From Eustoma russellianum (lineage: Eukaryota; Streptophyta; Magnoliopsida; Gentianales; Gentianaceae), in contig AP025069.1 of NCBI GenBank assembly GCA_036186865.1, forward strand, positions 19,978,122 through 20,042,121: 64,000 nt of DNA, written 5' to 3'. The stretch's first letter is position 1, and each line of letters begins with the position of its first letter. The position numbers and the translations under genes are program-made. The notes below the pieces were generated by a model, which worked only from the letters and a program-made list of their open reading frames with translations, was not told the DNA's origin and made no database searches. Below, one piece after another: positions 1 to 10,874 of the stretch.

Positions 1-620
1 TTGTTGGTGTTCTAAGGTATCTTGTGAATTTCGATACCATATATAGCATCTTCAGTGAATTTATTGGCAAAGTATAGCTCAACACCAACACGAAGACATT
101 GGGATGATGTCAAACACATTTTTATCTTCTTGAAACACCATAGGGGTGTTTATACTACTCAAGGAAGGTGGAAACACAATTAGTGGGTTGTGTTGATGCT
201 GGCTATCTATCTGACTCGCATAAGGAAAGACCACAGAATAGATATGTTTTGGTGCGGCCATATTATGGAGATGAGTGAAACAGACAGTAACAACCATCTC
301 TTCATCATTATAAGATTTTGGCGTTGCATGAAGCAAGCTATGAACACAATGATTGAGGTCGATGATTCAGCATATCGAAGATGCCGACAACATTGTTCAA
401 GAATAATGGTAGATGTGTTGTTCAAGTTGAAAATGGCTACATCAAAGAAGAATGAAGCATTCACGTATGATCTTGAGAAGAATGGCGACATTGATATACA
501 ACAATTGCAATCAAGTCCGAAGGTTGCTGACTCGTTCACTAAAGCACTACCAACGACTATTTTTAGAGATGGTCTACAACATTGGAATGCGTTGACTCAA
601 AGATCTCTTGCCAGCATCAG
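1..620 (+). pseudogene. Ty1/copia RNase H remnant
   Basis: This is a decayed 3' end of a copia pol gene. Reading across frames gives a recognisable RNase H: an early block near 80-220 (pieces like HWDDVKHIF and AGYLSDSHK), HEASYE near 330-350, and the C-terminal block LEKNGDIDIQQLQSSPKVAD followed by SFTKALP near 470-560, which matches the family ending IxVxQIxSSDNLADLFTKALP. In-frame stops and frameshifts occur between the blocks, so no active enzyme can be made. The rest of the element lies left of the window. The downstream polypurine tracts and LTR-like sequence fit this assignment. Confidence 0.8.
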
Positions 621-845
621 GGGGAGTGTGATTACCACATACACACTGTACTCTTTTTTCTTCGTCCAAGTTTTTTGTCCCACAGGGTTTTTCTTGGCAA
701 GGTTTTAACGAGGCAGTGTATCACACTTACCGATTACTATGAATATGTACTCTTTTTCCTTCGACCAAGTTTTTATCCCACTGGGTTTTTCTTGGCAAGG
801 TTTTAACGAGGCATATTCTACAAAATTTGGACATCCAAGGGGGAG
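621..845 (+). repeat. copia 3' untranslated region with duplicated block and two polypurine tracts
   Basis: Between the RNase H remnant and the LTR, a block of about 65 bp occurs twice (about 651-716 and 750-814). Both copies read roughly TGTACTCTTTTT...GGCAAGGTTTTAACGAGGCA. GGGGGAGTG tracts occur at about 619-627 and 839-847. The second directly precedes the LTR start and is the likely primer for plus-strand DNA synthesis. A duplicated block of this kind is typical of the 3' leader of this copia lineage. Confidence 0.6.
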
Positions 846-1092
846 TGTTAAGAATATTATTTATTATGGATGTCCAAAGGTTTCTCGAGAAAGGCAGAAG
901 TTTTCTCGAAACGTCAAAAGCTTCTTGAGAACAACAATGGTTGTAAATGAGTTCAATGTATATTACTCCCCAAAGTCCTATATATATGACATAATATTGT
1001 AGAATGTGGTGACTTGAAGATTAACAGAAAATCTTTCTATTCTCTCTTGTCTTCTAAATATTGTGTTGTTTATATTGCTTAAGTTTACAACA
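846..1092 (+). mobile_element. copia 3' LTR (decayed)
   Basis: The sequence starts TGTTAAGAATATTA directly after a polypurine tract and runs to TTTACAACA, so it has TG...CA ends. It contains a TATATATA motif at about 979-986. The 5' partner LTR lies outside the window, so target duplication and age cannot be tested. The right edge is chosen from the TG/CA rule and could be off. Confidence 0.5.
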
Positions 1093-1626
1093 AGAATTAT
1101 ATTTAATTTTACAGATCCATTTGCAATTTATTGTTTCTTTACCCGTGGAAGGGACGCAAGAGACGATGTGTTATTTTCTTGGAAGGCTTGTCCCCAGAAC
1201 ATATCTCAATGATTCCAGGTAAGGGGTTTCGAAAGAAACGTTAGGGGTTCGAACCTTGTCAAAGTCAAGAATGTATAAACCTCTCCAGGCTAGATGCATA
1301 GTATGAGATCACTTTTGCCACGTGGAATGACTTGATAGACTGACAGGACAACCCGTCGGTTGTTACTTCGGTGCCAATGGACTCCTTGTGATGTCCCTGT
1401 GCTATGACAAACTTCTACTAGTGGGTCTCGAGAACCTGATTTACATCCCTACACACCCCATGAAACCAAAAGTAACAGGAATCCTTACTGGTTGGAGTTC
1501 AACTTTTTTTTTCTTCGAGGCGCGGATTCTTCTGCCAGGCAGTCAGACATGGACCCAATGGGGGCACGTGCCCCTCTCCTGCCCCAATATAGTTTTATTT
1601 AATTCTTCTTACCCTCTTATAATTTA
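1093..1626. other. unassigned intergenic sequence
   Basis: No supported gene. A GGGTTCGAACC string near 1245-1255 resembles a Pol III B box, but I see no matching A box or SINE tail, so no SINE is called. The short open frames here look random. Confidence 0.4.
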
Positions 1627-1988
1627 GGTGGCGTTTGGTTTGGGGAAATGGGAATAAGGAAATGTGTTTGGAGAATTCCCATTCCGGCTGTTTGCTTGGG
1701 GAAATGAGGAAATGTGTTTCATTTTGATATCCAACTATTTGGTAATGGATATCGTTTTTTGATATACTAGCCCCCTCTTATCTATCAAAATGTGAGAATG
1801 GGGAATGGGGAGCCGCCGGTCAACGCCGCCACCGGCGACCACTATTCCGACCGGTCACTATTCTCATTCCTACTTTAATACCAAACAACTATCACTTTTA
1901 ACTCCAAACTCATATCTTCCAAACCCATTCCTCATCATTATCCATTCCGATTCTAATTCCGATACCCAAGTGCAAACCAAACGTCACC
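1627..1988. mobile_element. Tourist-like (PIF/Harbinger) MITE
   Basis: The ends are inverted repeats: GGTGGCGTTTGGTTTG at 1627-1642 and CAAACCAAACGTCACC at 1973-1988, 16 bp with one mismatch. The element is flanked on both sides by TTA (1624-1626 and 1989-1991), the 3-bp target duplication of PIF/Harbinger elements. Subterminal sequence is also partly inverted (GGGAAATGGGAAT against ATTCCGATT...ATTCCGATACCC). No transposase is encoded, so it depends on an autonomous element elsewhere. Confidence 0.85.
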
Positions 1989-1991
1989 TTA

Positions 1992-2841
1992 GATGTATCT
2001 TTATAACATTTTGAGCATAATTCTAACCGTGTCACTTCTAAATTACCGTATCTCATTACTTTTTACATAAATCTACTTTAGCTCCTATATGTTACCGTAT
2101 TTTGCATATATTATAATTATGTCACTTTCTTCAAAATATAGTTATATAAATATACTTCACTGAAGTCTTTCTGAGAAGGATTGATTATCTTTAACATCCT
2201 TCATGATTATGTTTAACAATACACCTTTAGGTACCTTAATGTTTGAGTAAAAGGGAAAAACCATAAAATTACAACACGTGTCCTAGAGAAGGCCTACAAC
2301 AGTCATATTTTCATTCTCTCCATAATTTTAGCCAAACTTAACTAATATACCCCTCTCTTACAATGATAAAAAGGCCTCCACAATCCACTAATTCATCCCC
2401 TTCTCTCTTTCTCTTTGTAGCTGAGAGTGATGTTGAAGCTGCTGTCAAGCATTTTTTGTCTACAAGGAGCAGTTGTCAGCTTCAAGACACCAACACAGTG
2501 CATAGAGCTTAAAACGTTCAAGTTATGGACAGATCTTGATCAAACAGACGTGGGGTATATCTGAAAGGTAGATCTTAGGACCTCAGGTTTGAGTACAAAA
2601 TATGCAAAGGTAAGGATGCTGACTTGAAGATTATGAAGCATGTAAGTCTTTCCAAAGGCATGTTGCATTTCAACTGTGAGAGTAGAAAGTGTGATTTCTG
2701 GGCTTGGTCCAATCCAATCAGCAGGAAAGGCATTGTAAGGGGTCCAAATATAAGCTACAAAAGCAAAAGCAGCAGAGAGAAGACTAAGTCAGATGGATGT
2801 GATGGTGACATAAGAATGATGCAGCAAACATGATGTATATG
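1992..2841 (+). other. unassigned sequence with a small Cys-containing ORF
   Basis: AT-rich sequence followed by a possible coding remnant. The 69-aa frame at 2624-2833 contains SKGMLHFNCESRKCDFWAW, which loosely resembles the zinc-binding core of GRF-type zinc fingers (aromatic-x-C...C-x-F-x-W). Those often accompany plant transposase or nuclease genes. There is no full domain, and I do not claim function. The solo LTR interrupts the sequence right after this frame. Confidence 0.25.
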
Positions 2842-5800
2842 TGTAGGATTTGCAAGGCATCACTAGAAGGGGGGTTGAATACTGGATGCGGAAAATATGG
2901 TTTTTAAAATTGTTTTAAACCAAAAACCCAACTTCTGAAAACAGTTTCTGTTTTCAGGACCAGTTTTGAAACGTTTTGAAAACTAGGTTGCAGGTCTTCA
3001 AAAATACTGAAATTCGGAGAGAATTTAGCCTCAGATGTTTTGAGTATCTCCTAAAAATTTCAGATTAAAATTCAACCTCTAACCCCTTGAAAAATCGTTA
3101 GTGGTCAGATTGCGCAAATCTGCCAGAAACGGTAGTCTGATTTGAAAAATTAATTCCTATTTAACCGTAACTCCAAATGCTCTGAAATTTTAATGACTAA
3201 CCCCTTATTAGTTGTAATTAATTTGGTTGAAACAGTTTTGAAAAATTCTTTTAGGAAATTAGTCAAATACATTCAAAGTCTCAACCTTTGCAAGCCTGAA
3301 AATCAGACTGCACTAGTCTCAGAACTTTAGACGTTTGAATGACTTATCCTTGTCCAAAAGGGTTGAAACTTACCCCAAATTAACCTATGATTCTGGAAAG
3401 TTTTTTGATTTTTGAAATTCGTTTACTATTTTTACCAACGTGATTAAAAACAACAAACAGTGCTGAAACTGAAAGTAAGTACTGAAAGTAAATAACACCA
3501 GGAATTTTATACTGGTTCGGTTAAAACAGCCTACTCCAGTCTTCGAGGACAACTTCTTCGGTTAGCACTAATCACAAAACACAAAATAGCACCTTACCAC
3601 AGGGTTGATGGAGTTACACACCAACTCCAACCCTTTACAAACCTTGTATGTGAATACAATGATCACGAACACCACCACCTTGCAAGTGCAAGATTAATCA
3701 CACCTTGATCAATCTTTTACAACAATAAAGAGAGTATATGGTGGTCTATATGAAGCCTATTTAAATATATGAATATGAGTACAATAGGCTTTTAGAGAGA
3801 AGAAAGAAAGAGAGTGTAGAAGAAGAGAGGAAAACGTTTTTGATCTTTGAAATTTGCAAGACTTGTGTTATCTTTTGTTTGCTCTCTTCTTTCCTTTTTA
3901 TCTCCATGTGGCCGCCCCCCTTAGCCTTTTTATTCCTCTTGAAAATTATCTTCTAAGTCATTGGAAGAGTGTATTGCATCATTGTGACATGTCCTTACTT
4001 ACTTGGCAACTCCTCATTGGATGATCATTAAGCTCTTGCTTATTTGGCACTCATTGATTGGATGGATGTTGTCATCATTTGATAACTAGATAAATCTGAA
4101 AATAAACCTTAAAAAGCATGTGTCAATTAGCCATAAAATTATTTCCATAAAGCATATAATCATCCCACATAATTAGCAAGACAAATTTCTCCAACTTGCC
4201 ATGAAAAAATCGGCCATTACACCTCTTTCACATACTGAAATTTCAGCATGTGAAACATTTGCATTTTATTCAAAATGTTGCCAAGTTTGTTTTGATTTAT
4301 TCCTTGAAAATAAAGAATAAATCAATCATCATTTAGTACAAGACATTCCTACTTAATTTGAAATAAAAATTAGTCACCAAAGGGGGCCAAGAAATCGGCC
4401 AAGTACATTCCCACACATGCTGAGATTTTCAGCATGTGTGATATTCAAAGATATCACTTTATTTATTCCATAATATATTCAAAACACTTCCATACTATCT
4501 CTCAATTAATCCACATAATTCAAAATAGCAAAATATGGCTCATTTAGTCTAGAAAATCGGCCAGCCATAGACTACACATGCTGAATTTTCAGCATATGTT
4601 ACAAATGTGACAGGATTTGAAATGTTATCTTTTGTAGTTCCTTTCTTTATGTCACCAACATTTCATGCTTCATTCTTGGCCAATCAAGATGCCAACAAAG
4701 CTCCACATATGCTCCAACATGGCTGTCTAGGCGTGTGCAATAGTTTATACATGTGCTGAATTTTATTTTTGCAAACTTTGTAAAATATTGCACATATAAT
4801 TATACACACATGGTATATTCTAATCCGTCCTTAATTGATTTTTCTAGAATACTTTAGAATGTATGACGTATGTAAAAAGTGTCTAGATACATGTTATATG
4901 CCATGCCAAAAATGTTCCATGTGTCGTGTATGTAGAAAACCGAATTTTCGACGTTTATCAATTACCCGATTTTTCTCTAATTAAATTCCAACTTTTTGCA
5001 CATGTTATATATATTATGTTACACATAATATACATAAATTAAACTTTAATATTCAGCACTTAGGCTGATCTAAAGTGGCGCCTAACCATGTGACAAAATT
5101 GAAATTAGAATTTCCACAATTTGGCCTTAATTGTGGGTGATTTGTGTGTGCCAACATGGAATGATTTTATGGCTGCACATACCATGTAAGCCACGAATTT
5201 GTGGCCATTTTTGAAGTGTAGGGGTTGGCCATCTATTTATGGCAAGTATGTGACACGTTGGCGAAGTTTCGGTATTCACCCGATACGACAATTTTTGGTT
5301 TAGAACCTTCTAACGTATCGTAATAAATTTGTCATCACCATGACTTATATCATATGATCTAAGACCTGAATATACTTATAAATATGAGTTAAGTATAGTG
5401 GTGTGACGTTAACGTACGTACGAAAAATATATAACGTGTCGGTAGTATGTTGAAATATATGTGTATGTGCCTTTTTTAAAAAAATCTGAATATATATAAA
5501 AATATATATATAAAACCTGTAGAAGGAGTGGAAGAAACTTTCCATTCTTCAATTTGTTGTCTTTGTGCCTTTTCCAAATATGACTTACTTTTATGAACTA
5601 CTTAGTTCATTTAACTAAGTACTTCACTTAATGAACTCGTTTAGTTCATTAATGGTGGCACCTGAAAATAGTTCAAACACAACAAATGTTTTCCATTTGA
5701 CGTAAGCTTTAAAGCTTCATGGCTCGTTAGTACGACAACATTATATATGAACTATATAAGGCAGGTTTCATACAAAAACGTGTCATGCATTTCTTTAGTA

Positions 5801-5845
5801 CACGTTATTTAAATCATGCATTTTGAAATCACTCAAACCCCTACA
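2842..5845 (-). mobile_element. Sirevirus-type solo LTR, 3.0 kb
   Basis: The left edge reads TGTAGGATTTGC and the right edge CCCCTACA, giving a 6-bp terminal inverted repeat (TGTAGG/CCTACA). The 5 bp outside match exactly: ATATG at 2837-2841 and at 5846-5850. The left part resembles the Sirevirus LTRs at 47046, 53016 and 61317: a GGCATCACTAGAAGGGGGG block near the edge and TTTATACTGGTTCGG near 3506. These sit in the same order, so the LTR is in minus orientation. No primer site, polypurine tract or internal gene is present, which is the signature of LTR-LTR recombination leaving one LTR. Confidence 0.8.
4231..4600. repeat. three spaced palindromes inside the solo LTR
   Basis: Near-palindromes of the form ACATGCTGAAATTTTCAGCATGTG occur at about 4231-4252, 4416-4440 and 4575-4600, spaced about 160-185 bp apart. 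Each follows an AATCGGCCA string by about 20-30 bp. A half copy (GAAATTTCAGCATGGCCGA) is seen in the LTR of element B near 48276. They lie on the U3 side for a minus-oriented element. Confidence 0.6.
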
Positions 5846-5850
5846 ATATG

Positions 5851-6420
5851 TAGATAATGGGGGGGTGTGTGTGTGTGTTCATAGGTGTAGCTTTGTTTCA
5901 TGTGTTTGTGGCAATGTGGAATAATTGTAGCAGTGGTATATTGTAGTGTTGTTAGGTCCACCCGATGTAATTGTGTGACTTTTAATGATGAAATGAAGTG
6001 TTTGGCATGTTTAGTGTGTTTGTGACTCTGTTGATGTGTGAAAATGCGCAGCCTAAATGTGTAGTTAATGGCATCATCCCGCAGATCACCTCTGGTTCTT
6101 TTGTGAAGATTCGACTTCGTCAGGTTACACTTAAGTCAGCTCATGGGTTGACGTGCCAACTCGTCAACTAGTTACATTTATTTTTTTTTTAATAATGAGA
6201 AAAATGCAATACCTCTAAACAATTCAACACAAAAATACGTTAAAAACAGCATGATAACCCACCACCAAATCCATCAAAACCAACCCACTAACCTCACCGG
6301 AATAATTTAAAAATTTTAAGTTAACACGTCAATCCAAACATGAAACTTAGAACATGACATATTTAAGTTTGGATCGAGAAACTAAACTCATTAAATAAAA
6401 CTATCATTTTCGGGTTAGCC
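5851..6420. other. unassigned sequence with a (GT)n tract
   Basis: A G-run followed by (GT)n lies near 5860-5878. The rest is AT-rich with no supported gene or repeat. Confidence 0.4.
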
Positions 6421-6623
6421 TCTTGAAACCGGATTGAGAATAGGAGAGACAGAAAGTAAAACAAAATATGAAGCCTCCAATCACGCGTTAGTACGTGTAC
6501 AAACAAATCTTTTTTAAAAACAAAAAATTTTAAACCTCTTCTATTTTTGTACACGTGACAATGTGTGATTAGAAGTATCATATTTTGTCTCACTTTCTAT
6601 CTCTTGCTTAAAACCTTTCAAGC
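6421..6623. mobile_element. foldback MITE-like element
   Basis: Two arms of about 59 bp, 6445-6503 and 6546-6604, are imperfect inverted copies. The left arm begins AGAGACAGAAAGTAAAACAA and the complement of the right arm begins AGAGATAGAAAGTGAGACAA. Similarity continues weakly outward (CTTGAAACC against the complement of CTTTCAAGC). No coding capacity. I could not identify a target duplication, so the superfamily is unknown. Confidence 0.6.
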
Positions 6624-6650
6624 GGGGACTTCTCTATCATGTTCGACTCA

Positions 6651-6771
6651 GATCTCCTCACCGCATCTCTCTCACCGCGTGCGTCACCGCGTGACACGTG
6701 GTAACCCTCATCCAGCCTCACCACCTTCCTACTGTCACGTGTCGCATTGTGGGGAACGCATTGAGGAGATC
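6651..6771. mobile_element. short foldback element, relative of the one at 40944
   Basis: Perfect 10-bp terminal inverted repeats, GATCTCCTCA at 6651-6660 and TGAGGAGATC at 6762-6771, enclose a sequence with CACGTG blocks and a CCAGCCTCACCAC block. The same blocks occur in the foldback element near 40900-41070, so both belong to one MITE-like family. Confidence 0.55.
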
Positions 6772-7601
6772 TCATCAGTTTCGACACCCCTCTGTGTCCG
6801 GGGACATTATAAACCATTGGATCAATAATAATCAACCCTTAAATAGGCCCTGAGCATTTGCTGTAGTAACCTAATTCCAAGTATTTCTGGAAAAGAACAC
6901 CATAACATTATGTGGAAAGACAAGAGTCCTGGAGTCAAGATCCTCTGGATTTGGACTCTCGGCACTGCCGCCAGTTCGTCCTACCTTGCTCAATTTCTTC
7001 TTTTCTGTTCCCTTCCTCTTTGTATCATCTTCACCTGCGATTTTCAAACTGAGATATTTTTTATTTGCAGTTCTGTTGACGAGTGTGGCCAGGACTAGAA
7101 TGAAGGACATGCAGCAGATGGTCAACTCCCAAGAACAGACCAAATCGCAGGCCGATGAGTTTGTGAAGGCTGATAATCCGATGGGTTCTGGAAGCGAAGC
7201 TGTTTAAGGAGACAAGTTGTAGGTTCTGTTTTGGACTCTGTGTCAAGTGCCGGGTTTTTGCTGAAACCGGAAGCACAAGAGGTGTTTGATGAGTTGCTCA
7301 AGAGAAGAGAAATGCATTTTACTCTCCTGCATGATGATTCCATACTTCTTTCTCTGTTTTCTTGCTTTGTCCTTCTTCTTTTTTCCCTTCTGGTTTTATT
7401 TGAACTTCTGAATTCATTTTCCATGTTTTATTATTTGAATAAGCATTCCTTTTCCGAATTGAACTTATGAATTAATTTCAGGGAGTAAATTTGAGAAGCA
7501 ATGGGAAGTTTAACTCTAGGAATGGTCGAAGGCCTTGAAGTGTCGCAAACGTCTCATCTTTTTCCAATTTAAAACTGTAAGGCCCTCATGTCAAGAGGTA
7601 T
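6772..7601 (+). other. possible captured exon fragments, unrecognised
   Basis: After a TTTATTTGCAG acceptor-like site near 7061-7071, an open stretch to about 7206 encodes a polar segment ending in DNPMGSGSEAV and a TAA stop. A second short open frame (7231-7470) follows. Base composition here (about 50% GC near 7080-7320) is higher than the surroundings, as in exons. I do not recognise a family. This could be a gene fragment carried or left by a transposon. Treat as hypothetical. Confidence 0.2.
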
Positions 7602-7683
7602 TAGGTTGGAATATTTGCGCAAAGTTCTTTCTACTTTTTGCTGGTTTCGTTCATTCACCTGACATATATTTATTCCATATATG

Positions 7684-7685
<2 letters not shown>
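7602..7685 (+). repeat. 84-bp direct repeat, left copy (flank of copia-1)
   Basis: These 84 bp (starting TAGGTTGGAATATTTGCGC) are repeated without mismatch at 14017-14100 on the other side of copia-1. Both copies are followed by (TA)n. The original locus was apparently duplicated together with its TA tract. Confidence 0.9.

Positions 7686-7728
<43 letters not shown>
7686..7728. repeat. (TA)n microsatellite, left of copia-1
   Basis: A pure TA tract of about 43 bp that ends at the LTR edge. The last five bases ATATA equal the first five bases after the 3' LTR and are taken as the target duplication, but in a TA tract this is weak evidence by itself. Confidence 0.9.
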
Positions 7729-7733
<5 letters not shown>

Positions 7734-8068
7734 GATAAATATTAGACGTAATGTTTATCTTTAAGATTTATCCCGTGATTTATTAATTTAAATCACATAT
7801 AGTGTGGATCACCATGTCATCTTATCTCCTAGACTTGTATTTGACTACAACTCCTTGGTGGTAAGGGATTATCACTATACAGTAGAGTTTGTGATGGTAC
7901 GGACTCTAATCAAGACAGGATTAGGGGGTCCCTAGCCTAGCCTATAAATAAGAGCCTATGGTTGTCCATCAAACCATCTCATTCAAGCCAAGAGGAACAA
8001 GGCTAGAAGACTACCCTAAGGACTACATCAACACGAAGAAGGCTTCTACAATTTATTTTGGGCTAACA
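7729..8068 (+). repeat. copia-1 5' LTR
   Basis: 340 bp from TGTTGGATAAATAT to GGGCTAACA. It contains a TATA box TATAAATA at 7943-7950. Compared with the 3' LTR it lacks 37 bp near its right end (present there after GGCTTCTACA) and has one substitution (CACTATACAG against CACCATACAG). Confidence 0.95.
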
Positions 8069-8071
8069 ATT

Positions 8072-8085
8072 TGGTATCAGAGCGG
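8072..8085 (+). promoter_or_regulatory. primer-binding site, initiator tRNA-Met
   Basis: TGGTATCAGAGCGG, three bases after the 5' LTR, matches the standard plant copia minus-strand primer site. Confidence 0.95.
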
Positions 8086-9057
8086 TCCTCTGACCATATC
8101 GTTTGTATTTAGAAAACTTTCTTCCGTACCCTTTAATGCAATTCACTCGTTCAAAGGTTACGGAATTATAAGTTTTCGAGGCCTTCAGTATTCAATTATG
8201 TGTACTGTTATTATGTCAAAATTACTGCATATATTTAGAACCTATTAGTTGTCGTAAATATTCTGAAGAGACGATACGAAGAACAAAGCAGGAAAATTAA
8301 GCAGACAGATTCCAGATTAAAAATTGCCTTCATCTCCCGTTCTATATTGTTCAATTGGAAACCCCGGAAAAGCACTCGACTTCTGTGATCGTCGTCGCAT
8401 ATGGTAATATATTTGCGATTTTTACGTTCGCATACGGCTGGAATATTTGGGGTATCCAAAGGTTTTGATGGTTCTGCAACTAGATTATCCATATTCGATT
8501 CATTTATTATGTCGAATTCGTTTAAGTATGCTTTACGTTGGAAAACAAGACTTTTGTGATTGTGAATGATAATCTTATTTAATGGAAATTAGTATACATG
8601 TTGACGAAGTCAACAACACTTTTATTTGAGATAATTTAGAACTGGGGCCACCGCTTAGAAAAAAAAAAAAAAAAAGGACGGCTGATTTTCCTGTTTTGCT
8701 GTGTAAAAGATAACATATGTGATTAAAGTATGTGATTTTTGAATACTCTTCATCACAAAAGGAAGACGCCTTGATTCATGATTACGTATCTATTTGATAA
8801 AACTGTGTGGCAAATACAAAAGATGAACTATTGAAAGTGTGATAAATACACCGTACACGTAATTTCTGTCTAGAAAGTCGGTACTTAAGCGGGACCGTCT
8901 GTGACCCCACCGCACGGCCTGGGACTTTACGTGGAATGGTAATACCTGTCTAGGAAATTGATTCATGATCTTTCCTGGGGTATTGCCGAATCGGTTCATT
9001 TCACATTTTCATTATGATTTCATCTTTTGTTGATGTCATATAAAGCGTTTTAAAGTT

Positions 9058-9540
9058 GATGACATATAAAGAATTATTTTCTTAATTTTAAGATTAGCCA
9101 CAGCATCTTAAAATTGTACGGTGTGAAGAAAATAAAATGTCATCATAACTATTGTTTTGGTTAATAAGGTAATCACTCTGCCCCACAGGGAAGTGGTTGC
9201 TTTATTGATCAAGAAAATTAAACATAAACATTTCCTATGCCCACAGGTACGGAAATATTTTGGTTGTTTAATTTTCATATCGTTTTAAAGAATCACTATA
9301 TAAATATGTTGATGACATATAGAGGATTATTTTCTTAATTTTAAGATTAGCCACAACATCTTAAGATTATATGGTATAAAGAAAATAAAATGTCATCATA
9401 CCTATGGTTTTGATTAATAAAGTAATCAATTTGCCCCACAGGGAATTGGTTATTTTATTGATCAAGAAAATTAAACATAAACATTTCCTATGCCCACAGG
9501 TACGGAAATATTTTGGTTGTTTAATTTTCATATCGTTTAA
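9058..9540 (+). repeat. tandem duplication in copia-1 leader
   Basis: A unit of about 253 bp is repeated: the first copy starts GATGACATATAAAG at 9058 and the second GATGACATATAGAG at 9311. Both contain CTGCCCCACAGGG/TTGCCCCACAGGG and ATGCCCACAGGTACGG strings. It lies in the untranslated leader between primer site and gag. The copies differ at many positions, so the duplication is older than this insertion. Confidence 0.85.
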
Positions 9541-9641
9541 GTATATTCTATGCATGAGTGCAACCTCTACCCACAGGAAGGTTTAGAATATACTATTTGA
9601 ATTAAATTGATTAATTCATTCTGGTTATATATGTTCATAGC

Positions 9642-10874
9642 ATGATTGTATGTTTCTTTGGTTATGCAGTTCCCACCGTTAGTATGTTTGATTCTGCTAA
9701 AACTCCGATCTTAACTGGTGACAATTACGCTGAATGGAAAGAAGTGATCCTTTTGACGTTAGGGTGCATGGACTTAGACCTGGCGCTCCGTGTGGATGAA
9801 CCACCAAAACCCACGGATTCGAGTACGCCTTTGGAAGTGTCTAATTATGAGAAGTGGGAGCGATCTAATCGCTTGAGCATGATGCTCATCAAGACCCGCA
9901 TAAGTCCAAGCATTAGAGGTTCTATCCCTAAATTGGAAAATGTCAAAGCTTACATGAAGGCTGTCGATGAGCAATTCGTAAGTTCGGATAAGGCTGTGGC
10001 CAACACTTTAATGAAAAGACTCTCGAACATGACCCATGACAGAAGCCGTGGTGTGCGTGAGCACATCATGGAGATGAGGGACATTGCTGCTAAACTAAAC
10101 TCTCTTAAAGTTGAAATTTCCGACTCATTCCTTGTGCACTTTGTGCTCAACTCTCTTTCACCGGACTTTGGTCCATTTAAGATCTCTTACAACACACATA
10201 AGGAAAATTGGTCAATTAATGAACTTCTGACCATGTGTGTGCAAGAGGAGGAGAGGATGAAAAATGAGTCGATTGAGACTGTGCATTTCACGACTCATTC
10301 TAAGACAAATGCACTAAAAGGCAAGGGTGTCATTAAGAAGAAAACTGGCAATAAAGACAGATGCCGGTTTTGCAAGAAAAAGGGACACTGGAAGAAAGAC
10401 TGCCTGAAATACAAGGGATGGCTGGAAAGGAAAGGTAATTTTTCATTTGTGTGTCATTTTACTGAAGTTTCTGATAACACATGGTGGATTGATTGTGGTT
10501 CTACAATTCACATTTCGAAAACCTTGCAGGGCTTTCTAAACCTGAGGAAGCCAAAGGAAACTGAGCGGAACATCTATTCTGGAAACCGGATGGGCTCAAC
10601 TGTAGAAGGAGTGGGATCCTATAGACTCATTTTGAAGACTGGTTTTCAGTTAGATTTAGAATACACTTTTTATGTACCGTCTTTTTCTAGAAATTTAATT
10701 TCGCTTTCAAGACTTTCAATTTTAGGTTTTGATTCAAACACTCATTTGAATGTAATGAATCTTTCATTAGGCAATAAAATTGTTGGTTGTGCGAAATTGA
10801 ATGGTTTTTTATTTCAACTTGAGTTGGATCCCATGTATGAGTACACTCTTTTGACAGAAACTGCAACAAAATGA
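9642..10874 (+). CDS. gag: copia-1 Gag-protease (truncated by stop)
   Basis: The 410-codon frame encodes the structural protein and protease of a copia element. The N-terminal half is a copia Gag (UBN2-like, starting around MFDSAKTPILTGDNYAEWK; an in-frame ATG at 9684 is the more likely start than 9642). A CCHC zinc knuckle (CRFCKKKGHWKKDC) lies near residues 241-254. The aspartic protease region follows with WWIDCGSTIHIS near residue 282: the usual D-S/T-G is D-C-G, which may impair activity. FYVPSFSRNLISLS is the second protease landmark. The frame stops at TGA 10872-10874, where related elements read on into integrase in the same frame. Confidence 0.85.
   Translation: MIVCFFGYAVPTVSMFDSAKTPILTGDNYAEWKEVILLTLGCMDLDLALRVDEPPKPTDSSTPLEVSNYEKWERSNRLSMMLIKTRISPSIRGSIPKLENVKAYMKAVDEQFVSSDKAVANTLMKRLSNMTHDRSRGVREHIMEMRDIAAKLNSLKVEISDSFLVHFVLNSLSPDFGPFKISYNTHKENWSINELLTMCVQEEERMKNESIETVHFTTHSKTNALKGKGVIKKKTGNKDRCRFCKKKGHWKKDCLKYKGWLERKGNFSFVCHFTEVSDNTWWIDCGSTIHISKTLQGFLNLRKPKETERNIYSGNRMGSTVEGVGSYRLILKTGFQLDLEYTFYVPSFSRNLISLSRLSILGFDSNTHLNVMNLSLGNKIVGCAKLNGFLFQLELDPMYEYTLLTETATK

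Noticed and set aside
79..539. Minus-strand and shifted ORFs in the first 600 bases
   Set aside because: They overlap the plus-strand RNase H remnant and show no domain; shadow frames.
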